A DNA stretch of 64,000 nt from Verrucomicrobiota bacterium. GTDB taxonomy: Bacteria > Verrucomicrobiota > Verrucomicrobiia > Verrucomicrobiales > DEV007. Below are positions 16,936 through 26,505 of the stretch, one piece after another. The notes under the pieces are model-generated. The model did not search any database. It worked only from the letters and a program-made list of their open reading frames with translations, and had not been told where the DNA came from. The translations under genes and the position numbers were made by a program. Numbering within the stretch: position 1 is the stretch's first letter; every line of letters begins with the position of its first letter. Where the stretch lies: the NCBI GenBank assembly GCA_020630975.1, contig JAHDID010000007.1, forward strand, positions 1 to 64,000, written 5' to 3'.

Positions 16936-18282
16936 ATGAACATACTTGGTTTTGGCTGGGGTAGATCCTTGGCTTACCCCGCACTTATCTTCACCCTCCT
17001 GGGCCATGCATCAGCCCAGGAGTCCGGTTATCCACAGCACTCTTCTGATAAGGTAGAGCTGGGGAGATTACTGTTTTTCGACAAGATCCTCAGCGGCAAT
17101 CGCAATATATCCTGTGCGACCTGTCATCACCCTCTGAGTGGCACGGCAGATGCCTCGCCTCTGGGCATAGGAGAAGGGGGCAGGGGGCTCGGGCCGGCGC
17201 GCTCTGTCGATGGCGTGGAGCCTGCTAGCTTCGATGCTAGCCGCCGGATACCGAGAAATGCGCCGGCGTTGTTTAATCTTGGACACAAAGATTTCAAGGT
17301 GCTCTTCCACGATGGGCGGGTCGAGAAAGACTCGCGTCACTCCAAAGGCTTTCGTACCCCGGCTAAAGATCAGCTGCCAGATGGACTGGAGTCGATATTG
17401 GCTGTGCAGGCGATGTTTCCCGTGACGTCGGCCGACGAGATGGCTGGCGAACCGGAGAGCAATCCGGTGGCAGTAGCTGCAGCTGAGCAAAGGTTCGCCG
17501 GGGCTGATGGGGTATGGGAGCTACTGGCCAAGCGGGTGCGCGAGGTCCCCGAGTATGGCGAGCTGTTTCACAAAGCGTTTCCCGATCAGATCCAGAGTAG
17601 CCAGCAGATCACCTACGTGCACATCGCCAATGCGATCGCGGCTTTCGAGTCGGATACTTGGCGTGCGGACAATTCGGCATTTGATCGATTCATGGCAGGA
17701 GATGGTGACTGTATGAGTAAGGATGCTCGAGCGGGCTTGGCGTTGTTTTTGGGCAAAGGCCGGTGCTCGACTTGCCACACGGGCCGCTTCCAGACCGATC
17801 ATCGTTTTCACGCTATCGGCATGCCGCAGATCGGACCGGGTAAAGGTGACGGACCGCTAGGTAGGCACGACTATGGGCGCGAGCGGGTGACGGGCCAGGA
17901 GGCAGATCGATTTAAATTTCGCACCCCATCTCTGCGCAATGTGGTGCTCACCGCGCCCTATGGCCATACAGGAGCTTATCCCGATCTGAAGAGTGTGATC
18001 CAGCACCACACCAAGCCCTCTGCAGCGCTGAAGCATTTCGATCCCGCGCGCACGGTGATGCCGCATACTCAGGTGCTGACAGCCGAGGATGCGACGATCA
18101 TGAAGCAGCCGGAAGAGGTGCTAGAGTTGGCTCGCCGCAGTGAGATCACGGCGATCCCGCTGAGTTCAGATGAGATCGATCAGATCATTGCCTTTCTCCA
18201 TTGCCTGACAGATCCGGCTTCGCAGAATCTGCTGCACGATATCCCCCAGCGAGTGCCCAGTGGCTTGCCGGTTTACGACTAA
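16936..18282 (+). CDS. Di-haem cytochrome c peroxidase (MauG/CCP family)
   Basis: A 448-residue periplasmic protein. The signal peptide (SLAYPALIFTLLGHASAQ) ends near residue 28. Haem sites are CATCH at about 60-64 (ISCATCHHPLSG) and CSTCH at about 277-281 (GKGRCSTCHTGRF). Other family blocks are VELGRLLFFDKILSGN, RIPRNAPALFNLG, FKFRTPSLRNVVLTAPYGHTG and IDQIIAFLHCLTD. The family reduces peroxide with electrons from small cytochromes or carries out MauG-like oxidations; which applies is unknown. The gene is convergent with the GT2 gene and overlaps it by 4 bp at the stop codons. Confidence 0.92.
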   Translation: MNILGFGWGRSLAYPALIFTLLGHASAQESGYPQHSSDKVELGRLLFFDKILSGNRNISCATCHHPLSGTADASPLGIGEGGRGLGPARSVDGVEPASFDASRRIPRNAPALFNLGHKDFKVLFHDGRVEKDSRHSKGFRTPAKDQLPDGLESILAVQAMFPVTSADEMAGEPESNPVAVAAAEQRFAGADGVWELLAKRVREVPEYGELFHKAFPDQIQSSQQITYVHIANAIAAFESDTWRADNSAFDRFMAGDGDCMSKDARAGLALFLGKGRCSTCHTGRFQTDHRFHAIGMPQIGPGKGDGPLGRHDYGRERVTGQEADRFKFRTPSLRNVVLTAPYGHTGAYPDLKSVIQHHTKPSAALKHFDPARTVMPHTQVLTAEDATIMKQPEEVLELARRSEITAIPLSSDEIDQIIAFLHCLTDPASQNLLHDIPQRVPSGLPVYD

Positions 18283-19502
18283 TTGGCCACTCGCTTAGTT
18301 GGCTCCCAGATGGAGTTGTTCACGCCTTTGCAGAACTCGATACCACCTGCCAGGAGTGCAGCGTTCATCGCTAGGAAGTAGCGGATCAGTTTGCACAATT
18401 TAGGGCGTAGTGGTAGATCGAGGTCTTCCATCACCTTGTCGAATAGGCCGAGTGCGAAGAATAGGCTCATACCCAAGGCAGCCAATGGGTAGATCCAGCC
18501 ATTGCTGGTCAGCATCAGTGCGATACTGGCGATAAACATGGCAATGATACACACTGGGCCGAACCAGCGTAGGCCTTTATGCGACCAGAAGGCGAAAAAT
18601 GTCGGCCAACCACAGTTCCACGGCAGTAGGTAGTTGGCGAATTGGCGGAGATTCTGGAAATTGCCTTTCGAGATACGGCGCTTACGGCGGTACTCTTCGT
18701 CGATTTGCTCCGAGACAGATTCGTAGCATAGCGCCTCGAGATCGACTAGGCCTTTGTAGCCACTCTCGTAGCAGGCGATGGTCTGGAAGAAATCATCGAC
18801 ATTGAAATTCGCTGGGATAGGCCGGTAGGCCGAGCGGCGCAGCGCGTAGCAGGCCCCGAAGGCACCCATCATCCTACCCCAGAGGGTTCCTTCTGCGTGT
18901 TTGATGATGTTTTCGCTATTCACATAGGCGTCTTCTTCCTCCGCGATGCCCTCGCTGGAGACATCGCGATCGATCACATTGGCGGCTACGATGCCGACTT
19001 CTGGATCGATGAAGTGGCAGGAGAGTTGGCGTGCCAGAGTTTCGGACCATTCGACATTGGCGTCGCATAGGATCAGCACCGAGTCGTCCGAGTTTTTGAT
19101 ATGGCGGACCAGGTGATTGATAATATTGATCTTACCGTTTCGGCCTTCGAATATCTCCAAATAGATCTGCGAGTCTGGGTGTCTGGTTGCTAGATCGCGG
19201 ACGATCTTGTGGCTGTTGTCAGTGGAATTATCGGAGCCGATCACGATGGATATTTTGTCTTTAGGGTAGTCGGAATTGATGATCGAACTGAGTGATTTTT
19301 CGATTACCGCTTCTTCATTGTACATCGCCATGACCACCTGGATTTCGGGCAGGTTGGCATCGTTGATGACGACGGGAGACTTGCTCTGATGTCGGCCATC
19401 CAGCCATTTCATCAGTTTAGGGTAAACGATATAGGTATGCAGTAGCCCTGCAAAGCATAGCCAGAATACAAGAGTCAGTACGGTGGCGATGATGTCTGCC
19501 AT
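18279..19502 (-). CDS. Membrane glycosyltransferase family 2
   Basis: About 407 residues. An N-terminal membrane helix (IIATVLTLVFWLCFAGLLHTYIVY) precedes a GT-A domain: EIQVVMAMYNEEAVIEKSL, SIVIGSDNSTDNSHKI, DDSVLILCDANVEWSE (the DxD-like site), then EQIDEEYRRKRRISKGNFQNL, which carries the Q/RxxRW-like region. Three or four C-terminal membrane helices follow. It should add sugars from nucleotide donors to a lipid-linked glycan on the cytoplasmic face. It is the last gene of the minus-strand exopolysaccharide operon, with its start 10 bp after the polymerase-like gene. I start at 19502 (MADII); the frame stays open to 19607 inside the upstream gene. Confidence 0.88.
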   Translation of the reverse strand: MADIIATVLTLVFWLCFAGLLHTYIVYPKLMKWLDGRHQSKSPVVINDANLPEIQVVMAMYNEEAVIEKSLSSIINSDYPKDKISIVIGSDNSTDNSHKIVRDLATRHPDSQIYLEIFEGRNGKINIINHLVRHIKNSDDSVLILCDANVEWSETLARQLSCHFIDPEVGIVAANVIDRDVSSEGIAEEEDAYVNSENIIKHAEGTLWGRMMGAFGACYALRRSAYRPIPANFNVDDFFQTIACYESGYKGLVDLEALCYESVSEQIDEEYRRKRRISKGNFQNLRQFANYLLPWNCGWPTFFAFWSHKGLRWFGPVCIIAMFIASIALMLTSNGWIYPLAALGMSLFFALGLFDKVMEDLDLPLRPKLCKLIRYFLAMNAALLAGGIEFCKGVNNSIWEPTKRVAN

Positions 19503-19512
19503 GATGTGTGTG

Positions 19513-21012
19513 TTAGGTGTTTGGGTGCGGTTGTAGGTTGCCTGGGTAAGCAGGAGCTGCCGGTGGGTTGTTATCTTCATCGAAGACCACGCGGTTCGCT
19601 CGCTCACTCATATCTTCTCGGTATTTCAGGTAGTAAGCCCGATTAAAGAAGAACTGTGGGAAAAGTAATAGAAAGCCGAAAAGGACTCCGGTGAATCGCT
19701 CGTCGAATGGATTTCGAGTGATACTCTCGCTGAGTACGGCCCACATACCTACAAATGGGAAAAAAATCAGATAAGTATCCCAAGCGCGAGGCCCCATGAC
19801 TGTCCTGGAGTTTTTGTAGGCACTGTACAAGCTCATGCCCATCGGGATGAAGAATGCGAGACACATGACTGTGACACCGATCCAACCACGAGAGAAAAGC
19901 GTGTAGGTCCAGACACTGTGTCCAGCCGTTCTGATATTGTGTGGGAACTGGTGGCGATCGTTGGGGTATACCAAGAAAAGCTCTGGGTAGTAGTCCTCGT
20001 CCCAATAGTAGGCGGCACCGAGGCCTTTTCCATAGATGAATTTGTGTGGTTCTTGAGCAAGGAGATCCCACATCGATTTTGCTTCTGCTTTACGCATCAG
20101 GGTCGACAAGTCTTCTGTGGTGGCTCCGCCTTCACCTTTGTTATCAAAGAGTCGCTGCGACCAGCGGTCCGCCACATCGGGGAGGGCGAGGATAGCTACC
20201 GCCACCACCACTAGGGCCGTGAATCCGAAGCCGCCGAGTATGCCGGTCTTTTTGAAAGCATGCTTCCAGTCATACATACCCCAGAGGATACCGAGCAGGA
20301 TACACAGAGCTGCCATCGAGAAAGAGGCGGCGATCGGGAATGCAATCGAACGGGTGATCGATAGGACTGCAGTAGTCAGTGGAATGGCAAACACGATAAC
20401 CACGGCTGGAGTGAAGCGTTGGCGCAGGAGCAGCGCGCAGGCCGACCATGCGAACAAAAATCGCATAGCAGGACTCAAGATGCCCATACGTACTTCCGAT
20501 AGCGGGACGCCAGTGATGACACTGCCATAAAGTAGCTTCCAGATCACATTGATAAGACCTGCCATCACAAACCAGCGAGCTGCCTCGGCTGGGCGCATAC
20601 CTGCGCAGGCACAGATCATAGTGAGATTGGCCCCTAGGCCCACCAATATAGAAGGCACCATCAGGCGTAGGATGGTACCGCCAGGATTGCCAGAAGCGAA
20701 AGCCACGCCACCGGAATAGGCCACGTAAGCCCACCAGAAGATGATCAGGTAGACGCCCGGCCGCGTCAGTAGGTGTCGACAGCCGATAAAACTGCCCAAA
20801 CCACCAGCGAGCATCGCCAGACCCATGAATAAGAACTGGAAAGGCGATCCGCCAGTCTGAGAGGAGCCGAACGAAATATCAGTCGCTTTATAGTCGAAAA
20901 CAAAGGAGCACAAGTAGACCAGAAACAGGACCCGATAGACGGGTAGAAAGGTCGAAGGCGGAGCATCTAGCTCCGACTGATTTGTGGCCTTGATGTAGCG
21001 ACTGAGATTCAA
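19513..21012 (-). CDS. O-antigen polymerase/ligase-like membrane protein (Wzy/WaaL type)
   Basis: A 499-residue protein with about ten to twelve membrane helices (VLFLVYLCSFVFDY, FLFMGLAMLAGGLGSFIG, VYLIIFWWAYVAYSGG, FGFTALVVVAVAILALP and others). A large loop near residues 290-370 holds KFIYGKGLGAAYYWDEDY and FPHNIRTAGHSVWTYTLFSRGWIG, the H-x-n-G pattern seen in Wzy_C/O-antigen ligase proteins. It probably polymerises or transfers lipid-linked repeat units on the periplasmic side. The position between the priming transferase (21 bp upstream) and the GT2 gene supports a polymerase role in exopolysaccharide assembly. Confidence 0.8.
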   Translation of the reverse strand: MNLSRYIKATNQSELDAPPSTFLPVYRVLFLVYLCSFVFDYKATDISFGSSQTGGSPFQFLFMGLAMLAGGLGSFIGCRHLLTRPGVYLIIFWWAYVAYSGGVAFASGNPGGTILRLMVPSILVGLGANLTMICACAGMRPAEAARWFVMAGLINVIWKLLYGSVITGVPLSEVRMGILSPAMRFLFAWSACALLLRQRFTPAVVIVFAIPLTTAVLSITRSIAFPIAASFSMAALCILLGILWGMYDWKHAFKKTGILGGFGFTALVVVAVAILALPDVADRWSQRLFDNKGEGGATTEDLSTLMRKAEAKSMWDLLAQEPHKFIYGKGLGAAYYWDEDYYPELFLVYPNDRHQFPHNIRTAGHSVWTYTLFSRGWIGVTVMCLAFFIPMGMSLYSAYKNSRTVMGPRAWDTYLIFFPFVGMWAVLSESITRNPFDERFTGVLFGFLLLFPQFFFNRAYYLKYREDMSERANRVVFDEDNNPPAAPAYPGNLQPHPNT

Positions 21013-21033
21013 ATCGATTTTGGTATTACGAGA

Positions 21034-22494
21034 TTAGCAGGCACCCTCTCTGCGTACAAAAGTCAGGGCCATGATTTGGATATCGAAAACAACATTCCAG
21101 TTTTCGATATAGTGAAGATCGAAGCGAATACGCTCCGACAGATCGGTATCGCCACGGAGTCCATTCACCTGTGCCCAGCCGGTGATGCCGGGTTTGATGT
21201 TGTGGCGAGCGTTGTAGTGAGGGATTTCCTCTTTAAATTTCTCGATTAGCTCCGGTCTCTCTGGGCGAGGGCCGACGAGGCTCATCTCGCCTTTCAGCAC
21301 ATTGTAGAACTGGGGGACCTCATCGATATTTAGGCGGCGCATGAGTGCGCCTACCTTTAGGCAGCGAGGATCGTCTTTGACTGTCCAGCCGGGACCGCCT
21401 GCCGCTTCAGCATTTTGCTTCATACTGCGGAGTTTGATCATATCGAAGATCGTGCCATTGGCACCTAGTCGACGCTGACGATAGAAGATAGGGCCGGGGT
21501 CCTCCCGATAGATCAAACAGCCAAAGATAGCAATAAGTGGTGCTGCCAGGATGAGACCGACTACTGCGCCGATGATGTCGACAAAGCGCTTAATATGTTG
21601 ATTAAAGACGGAGTGCAGAGGTAGCTTGGAAATACCCAGAATAGGTATACCGCCTACTGACTCTAGGTGTAGGCCACTGAGTAAGACGCGGAAGCAAGTG
21701 GGAACCAGCTTGAAGGCGATCATTTCCTTTTCGCAGAGAGAGGCCAGCTTGAGCATTGAGTCGGATCGCAAGGTGTCATCTGCCACTATGACCATCTGAC
21801 AGATACGCATTTCGAGGATCGGTGAGATCGATGTGAATTGACCGAGGACAGGTAGATGGGCTGGAGGTTTGTGACCAAAGCCTTCGTTCGGTTCGATCAG
21901 ACCAATGATTTCGAATTCCCTCTCTGGGGTATTTGAAAAGGTATCTAAAGCTTGATCAAAACCCTCGCTCCAGCCGACCACGACGGCACGTTGGCGTAGG
22001 TGGGGGACCTTGCTGTCGGAGGTCAGGTAGCGCCATAGGATACCGCGCCATAGTGGCATCAAAATGGATAGAAAGACCAAGCCAAGGGCGCAATACATAC
22101 GGCTGATGGGTGGGTCGAATTTGAGCACCAAAGAGAAACATAGGAAAGCGACTAACCAAACCAGAATCGATTTGAGCACGGTTTGTAGCGTGTCTGTGAA
22201 TGACAGCAGTTTTTCCCGCGTGTAGAAACGGAAATTGGTCAGGATCAAGATAAGGAGGATGGTGCCAAATAGGATGTGGCCTGCATAGTCTTTTAGGCTG
22301 AGTCCCTGCGTATCGACTACGCCGACCTCGATGAGGCCGGTTTTGAAGCGTACGTAGTAGGCTAAAACGAGAGCTAGAGCCGTGATGAGAGTGTCGACGG
22401 CAAAAGCAATCAGGGTCCACTGGTTGTATAGATGGCTAGCCCCAGTGGCTGATTCGTATTTGGGTCGGATTTTGGTTGTGCGTGTTTGTGTCAT
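21034..22494 (-). CDS. Undecaprenyl-phosphate sugar phosphotransferase (priming enzyme, WbaP/EpsE type)
   Basis: A 486-residue polyisoprenyl-phosphate hexose-1-phosphate transferase. Four N-terminal membrane helices (LIAFAVDTLITALALVLAYYV and on) precede a CoA-binding-like middle domain (RQRAVVVGWSEGFDQAL). The C-terminal catalytic domain starts near residue 285: RFVDIIGAVVGLILAAPLIAI as the membrane hairpin, DPGPIFYRQRRLGANGTIFDM, KLRSM, RRLNIDEVPQFYNVLKGEMS, LVGPRPERPE and KPGITGWAQVNGLRGDT. It transfers a sugar phosphate to undecaprenyl phosphate to begin the repeat unit. It is the second gene of the operon, 44 bp after the chain-length/kinase gene. Confidence 0.93.
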   Translation of the reverse strand: MTQTRTTKIRPKYESATGASHLYNQWTLIAFAVDTLITALALVLAYYVRFKTGLIEVGVVDTQGLSLKDYAGHILFGTILLILILTNFRFYTREKLLSFTDTLQTVLKSILVWLVAFLCFSLVLKFDPPISRMYCALGLVFLSILMPLWRGILWRYLTSDSKVPHLRQRAVVVGWSEGFDQALDTFSNTPEREFEIIGLIEPNEGFGHKPPAHLPVLGQFTSISPILEMRICQMVIVADDTLRSDSMLKLASLCEKEMIAFKLVPTCFRVLLSGLHLESVGGIPILGISKLPLHSVFNQHIKRFVDIIGAVVGLILAAPLIAIFGCLIYREDPGPIFYRQRRLGANGTIFDMIKLRSMKQNAEAAGGPGWTVKDDPRCLKVGALMRRLNIDEVPQFYNVLKGEMSLVGPRPERPELIEKFKEEIPHYNARHNIKPGITGWAQVNGLRGDTDLSERIRFDLHYIENWNVVFDIQIMALTFVRREGAC

Positions 22495-22538
22495 TGTCGA
22501 GGAGAATTAGTTTGGGCGCTAGGCGCCCCCTCAGAGCA

Positions 22539-24641
22539 CTAGGTGCTTTGAGTCGTGATTTGTGGTGTGGCGGCTGGAGCCCTTCTGATGTAGCGCTCTC
22601 TGTCTGCATTGATCTTGGCGACGCTGTTCAGGACGATTCCAGACATGGGTGCGCGCATTCTGCGGAGCTCTTTGATGGCATCCTGTGCAGGTCCAGCCTT
22701 GGTGTGGTCGGACTTCACCACGAGCACGATCGAGTCGGCATAGCGAGAGTAGTTCAGGCCATCACTGACTAGGCAGATCGGTGAGCTATCGATGATCACA
22801 CAGTCGAAGTTGGAATAGGCCTCCCACAGCATGGCTGCGAAGTGCTCACCGGTCATAGTCTCGCCTGTATCCGGCATATACTGTCCCATGGTGATTAGAA
22901 ACAGGTTGTTGATTGATGTCTCCTGGCACTGATTCAGCGCAGAGGAGCCAGAGGTAGAGAATGCTCTGGAGAGCTCTGGATTTCTGAAGTCTGCATCTAC
23001 CAAAAGTGTGCGGTAGCCTAGGCTAGCCTGTAGGACAGCCAGATTGGCGGCACAGTAGCTTTTGCCTTCGCCCTCCATCGCACTAGTGAACATCACACTG
23101 CGTGGTGTGAGAGAGGAGAGCGAAGTTCTGAGGCGACGGAATTCTTCTCCGATCAGCGAGTCGGAGTTTTGAGCTGCCATCACAGCATCCTTGATAAGTA
23201 GTTTTTTGTTCTTTTTATCAGTCGGCACCTCGCTGAGCACAGTCAGGCCGAGAGTGGATTCGACCTGCTTCTTGGTCGATAGCGTGCGGTCGAGTAGACC
23301 CAACACGATGATCAGCGCGATCCCGAGGAAGGCACCGAGAAAGCCTGCCAAAGCTAGTGTCACCGTTTTCTTCGGGTTTACGGGCTTCTTATTGACTAGT
23401 GGTGGGCTGAAGATGCGGATCACCGTCTCGTCGACATTGCGGGTGACGCGTGAATCGTTGAGACTTTCGAGTAGTCGGTCGTGAGTGTCTAGAGCTGCTT
23501 CGCGAGCACGATTGAGCGAGCGGAATTGGCGGCGGATATCTTCGATTTCGATGTTCTTGGCGGCCTGCGTTTTTACCATTGCCTCAGCTGCGAGAGCGCT
23601 TTGCTCAGCTGCGAGGTATTGCTTCTCTATAGACTCACCGAGGCTCAGTGCCACGGCCCTGACTTGCTCGTTGAGTCCGTCCAGTTCATCCTGGTGAGAG
23701 CGATAGGTCACATGGCTGGGGCGGTATTGGCTCTGGATCTTACGGAATTCGGCGACCTTTTGATTTCGCAGCAGTAGCAGGCGCTGGATGCTGTCTGTTT
23801 TGGATGAATGAGTACCGATGTCGAGGATCTTCTCGGGCTGACTCCTCAGAGCTAGATACTGGTCATACTCGGCCCGTAGTTCTGCGGTTTTGCTGCGGGT
23901 CTCATTGGCGAGATTCTGCAGGTCGCGGTACTTAGCCGTCATCGTCTCGCTGGATTCGTCGAGAGGTATGTCGAGGTGCTGCTCGCGAAACTTCTGTAGA
24001 CTCAGTTCGGTCTCGTCGACTCGCTGGGCCTGCTCGTTTACCTGCTCTTCTAGCATGGTACGTGTGCGATCCGCGGCCGCTGCATTTTGCTCGCGCAGCA
24101 GCAGCTGAAACTCGTCGATCAAAGTCGCGGCTATTTTCTGGGCTCGAACGGGATCTTTATCCTTTACTGAAAGATAGATATTCCTCTCACCGCGGATCAG
24201 CTCGGAGGTGATGTTTTTAGAGGCCTCTCGAATGATCTCTGCATCGCTGGCAGACGATTTTCCAGCGAAGTCTGGATCGTTCCTCAGGTTCAGCTTTTCT
24301 ACGACCCGCAGAATAGAACTACCGTTAGTCAGACCGGTTGCGATCGATTTGAGCGAGTCAAGTGTCTGTGAATTGGTTGATTTCGCCCCTTTGAACTCGG
24401 CAAAAGCGCCTGAGCTGCCCGATGTCCCCTCGATATTGATCAGGGCAGTCGATTGATAGACTTTCTTGGCGAAGGCTAGATAGGCTACCGCTAGAGCGAT
24501 GCATACTCCAAAGACAAAGCCTGCAATCCACAGTCGACGGACAACTAGCTTGGCTAGTTTGCCGACGTCTAGAGTAGGAAAGCCAGGAAAAAGCCCCTCG
24601 GCTGAGTCAGCTTGCGCTGGCTGATTATCGAATTGGTTCAT
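22539..24641 (-). CDS. Exopolysaccharide chain-length protein fused to a BY-kinase-like ATPase
   Basis: A 700-residue inner-membrane protein. The Wzz part has helices at about 35-57 (LWIAGFVFGVCIALAVAYLAF) and about 425-447 (TLALAGFLGAFLGIALIIVLG) with a periplasmic coiled-coil region between them (EEQVNEQAQRVDETELSLQKF). The cytoplasmic ATPase has Walker A SAMEGEGKS near 528, Walker A' LLVDADFRNPEL near 550 and Walker B DCVIIDSSP near 620. BY-kinases control polymer length through cycles of autophosphorylation on a C-terminal Tyr cluster. Here the tail (RERYIRRAPAATPQITTQST) has only one Tyr, so regulation may differ. It is the first gene of the four-gene minus-strand operon, with an AT-rich upstream region. 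Confidence 0.92.
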   Translation of the reverse strand: MNQFDNQPAQADSAEGLFPGFPTLDVGKLAKLVVRRLWIAGFVFGVCIALAVAYLAFAKKVYQSTALINIEGTSGSSGAFAEFKGAKSTNSQTLDSLKSIATGLTNGSSILRVVEKLNLRNDPDFAGKSSASDAEIIREASKNITSELIRGERNIYLSVKDKDPVRAQKIAATLIDEFQLLLREQNAAAADRTRTMLEEQVNEQAQRVDETELSLQKFREQHLDIPLDESSETMTAKYRDLQNLANETRSKTAELRAEYDQYLALRSQPEKILDIGTHSSKTDSIQRLLLLRNQKVAEFRKIQSQYRPSHVTYRSHQDELDGLNEQVRAVALSLGESIEKQYLAAEQSALAAEAMVKTQAAKNIEIEDIRRQFRSLNRAREAALDTHDRLLESLNDSRVTRNVDETVIRIFSPPLVNKKPVNPKKTVTLALAGFLGAFLGIALIIVLGLLDRTLSTKKQVESTLGLTVLSEVPTDKKNKKLLIKDAVMAAQNSDSLIGEEFRRLRTSLSSLTPRSVMFTSAMEGEGKSYCAANLAVLQASLGYRTLLVDADFRNPELSRAFSTSGSSALNQCQETSINNLFLITMGQYMPDTGETMTGEHFAAMLWEAYSNFDCVIIDSSPICLVSDGLNYSRYADSIVLVVKSDHTKAGPAQDAIKELRRMRAPMSGIVLNSVAKINADRERYIRRAPAATPQITTQST

Positions 24642-25148
24642 TAGCAGTTTGTGAGAGGATGAAAATCTTTAAGGTATGGATTTTATCGAAATTATAACAT
24701 TTAACTAGTGGAATACAAGAAGGGATCTAAGAAATTATAAAAACATTAAAATTAACCAATCTTAACATTTACTAGCGCGTTCTAGAGACCTTGTGAGACT
24801 AGCTACCTACTTGGTTGTGCGGTTTTCCGAGGGCTAAGGAGGAGATTATGGGTGAGCAACCAGTCAGACTTCTCATTATGCTTCAATTTTACTGAGTGTG
24901 AAAATTGTAATAAAGACGCTTATCGGGCTCTTTTTCTTACAGGGCTGCCATTTTTTTTAAAAACTCCCGAGTCTGGCTTCTACTATTTCGGGGCTGAGCG
25001 GCCTGAAATTTGCTCTGAAGGAAGTTCGAAGAGAGAGGTAGAGCTTTGTTTGCAACCTTGGAATAGTCGTCTAGGTTGCGCCGTCAATAGACATCACTGA
25101 CTCTACTGCCACACTCGCGACTAGCCTCGCTATCAGGAAACAACACAC
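24642..25148. promoter_or_regulatory. AT-rich divergent intergenic region with a strong Shine-Dalgarno sequence
   Basis: About 500 bp between the minus-strand exopolysaccharide operon and the plus-strand exbB gene. The part 24670-24780 is very AT rich and probably carries promoters for both sides. AAGGAGGA at 24836-24843 is the strongest Shine-Dalgarno sequence I saw in the window; it precedes an ATG at 24848 (15-codon reading frame ending 24895) and an overlapping GTG at 24852 (82 codons, ending 25100, Cys-rich start SDFSLCFNFTECENC). Neither product resembles a known protein. Confidence 0.5.
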
Positions 25149-25988
25149 ATGAAGAATCTGAAACACAGGCATGCTACCCTCGCAGAAATGAACTGGTCAA
25201 AGCCGCTTTTAGCCGCTTTGGCATTGCTGGTTACCCTCGCTAACGTCGCCGCTCAGGAGGCTGAGACCGTTGAGAAAGCTGGAGGGCTACTGGAGAAGAA
25301 TACCGAGATCGCCAGCAATTTGATGCAGGAGCTGATGAAGGGGGGGCCGTGGCTGATGATCCCGCTGGCGTTGCTTTCCTTCTTGGCGGTAGTGCTGATC
25401 ATCTTTTACACTTTTACCATCCGTCAGGGTTCTGTGGTGAGCGATAAGTTCATGAATGCGGCGGATGCCTTGATCCGAAAGCAGGATTACCTCGGACTGA
25501 TCGCCGTCTGTAACCGAGAGAATGAGTGCATCGCTCGGATCGTGTATAAGACTCTCGACTTTGCCACCAAGAATCCGACGGCGAGCTTTGATGAGGTCCG
25601 TGAAGTGACCGAGGCAGAGGGCACTCGACAGGCCAGTATCCTGAATAACCGCATCAGCTATCTGAATGACATCAGCCGAGTGGCTCCGATGATCGGTCTG
25701 TTTGGCACAGTGATCGGTATGATCCAGGCTTTCAAAAACATGGGCGAGAATGCCGGTGTGTCGCACATGGAGCTGGCTCCTGGTGTGGCGCAGGCTCTGG
25801 TGACGACTGCGACTGGACTGGTGGTGAGTATCCCGTGCGTGATTTTCTACTCCATCTTCCGTGGCAAGGTCCAGAAGCTGATCGCCGAGCTGGAGGCTGC
25901 TATGACTCACATCATGGCGCTGCTGGCGGCTCAGTATAAGAGAGCCAACTACCGCGCATCGAATCGACAATCTTCAGGAGACTCATAG
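25149..25988 (+). CDS. exbB: ExbB/TolQ/MotA family proton-channel subunit
   Basis: A 279-residue inner-membrane protein. A signal-like first helix (KPLLAALALLVTLANVAAQ) is followed by the three ExbB helices: GGPWLMIPLALLSFLAVVLII (about 75-95), RVAPMIGLFGTVIGMIQAF (about 177-195) and VAQALVTTATGLVVSIPCVIF (about 218-238), the last two carrying the conserved Thr/Gly channel residues. ExbB with ExbD uses the proton gradient to drive a periplasmic partner. The ExbD gene begins 32 bp downstream and a large TPR protein follows, but no TonB is encoded here. The cargo is therefore not known. Confidence 0.92.
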   Translation: MKNLKHRHATLAEMNWSKPLLAALALLVTLANVAAQEAETVEKAGGLLEKNTEIASNLMQELMKGGPWLMIPLALLSFLAVVLIIFYTFTIRQGSVVSDKFMNAADALIRKQDYLGLIAVCNRENECIARIVYKTLDFATKNPTASFDEVREVTEAEGTRQASILNNRISYLNDISRVAPMIGLFGTVIGMIQAFKNMGENAGVSHMELAPGVAQALVTTATGLVVSIPCVIFYSIFRGKVQKLIAELEAAMTHIMALLAAQYKRANYRASNRQSSGDS

Positions 25989-26020
25989 GTAGTTTCCATC
26001 TCGAGAATCATTGATCAGCC

Positions 26021-26440
26021 ATGAAGTTTCGCGATACTCATGCACAGCAGGCAGCCGAGCTGGAGCTGGCGCCGATGATCGATGTTGTCTTTCTGCTGCT
26101 TATTTTCTTCATCGTTAGCTGGCAGTTTGCCCGATTTGAGCGCGATGAGGCGATCGATGTGCCGGTGGCAGAGGAGATCGTGAAAAAGGATCGAAAAGCA
26201 GGGGAGATCATCGTGAATGTGCGCAAAGATGGCGGCATCATCCTCAATGGTGGCGAGGTCTCAGAGTCTGCCCTGCTTTCCCACTTGCGGAAGACCGCTG
26301 CCGAATACCCGAATCAAGCCGTCATCCTGCGTGGTGATTCAAAAACGTCTTTCAAGCACGTCGTCAAAGTACTCGACCAGATCAAGGAAGCGGGGATCTG
26401 GAATGTCGCCTTTGCGACTAGCAAGAAAACCGACGTCTAG
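26021..26440 (+). CDS. exbD: ExbD/TolR family proton-channel subunit
   Basis: A 139-residue protein with one membrane helix near the N-terminus (MIDVVFLLLIFFIVSWQFA, about 19-37), preceded by ELELAPMIDVVF with the conserved proton-carrying Asp. The periplasmic domain (GEIIVNVRKDGGIILNGGEV, AVILRGDSKTSFKHVVKVLDQIKEAGIWNVAFAT) is the usual ExbD fold. It couples proton flow with ExbB to an outer-membrane partner. It lies between exbB (32 bp) and the TPR gene, which suggests one operon. Confidence 0.93.
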   Translation: MKFRDTHAQQAAELELAPMIDVVFLLLIFFIVSWQFARFERDEAIDVPVAEEIVKKDRKAGEIIVNVRKDGGIILNGGEVSESALLSHLRKTAAEYPNQAVILRGDSKTSFKHVVKVLDQIKEAGIWNVAFATSKKTDV

Positions 26441-26505
26441 CGTTTCTGTGACTTCCTATTAGTTTGCATCCGTCAACCGTTCTAAGTTCTATCCACGAAA
26501 GTCCA

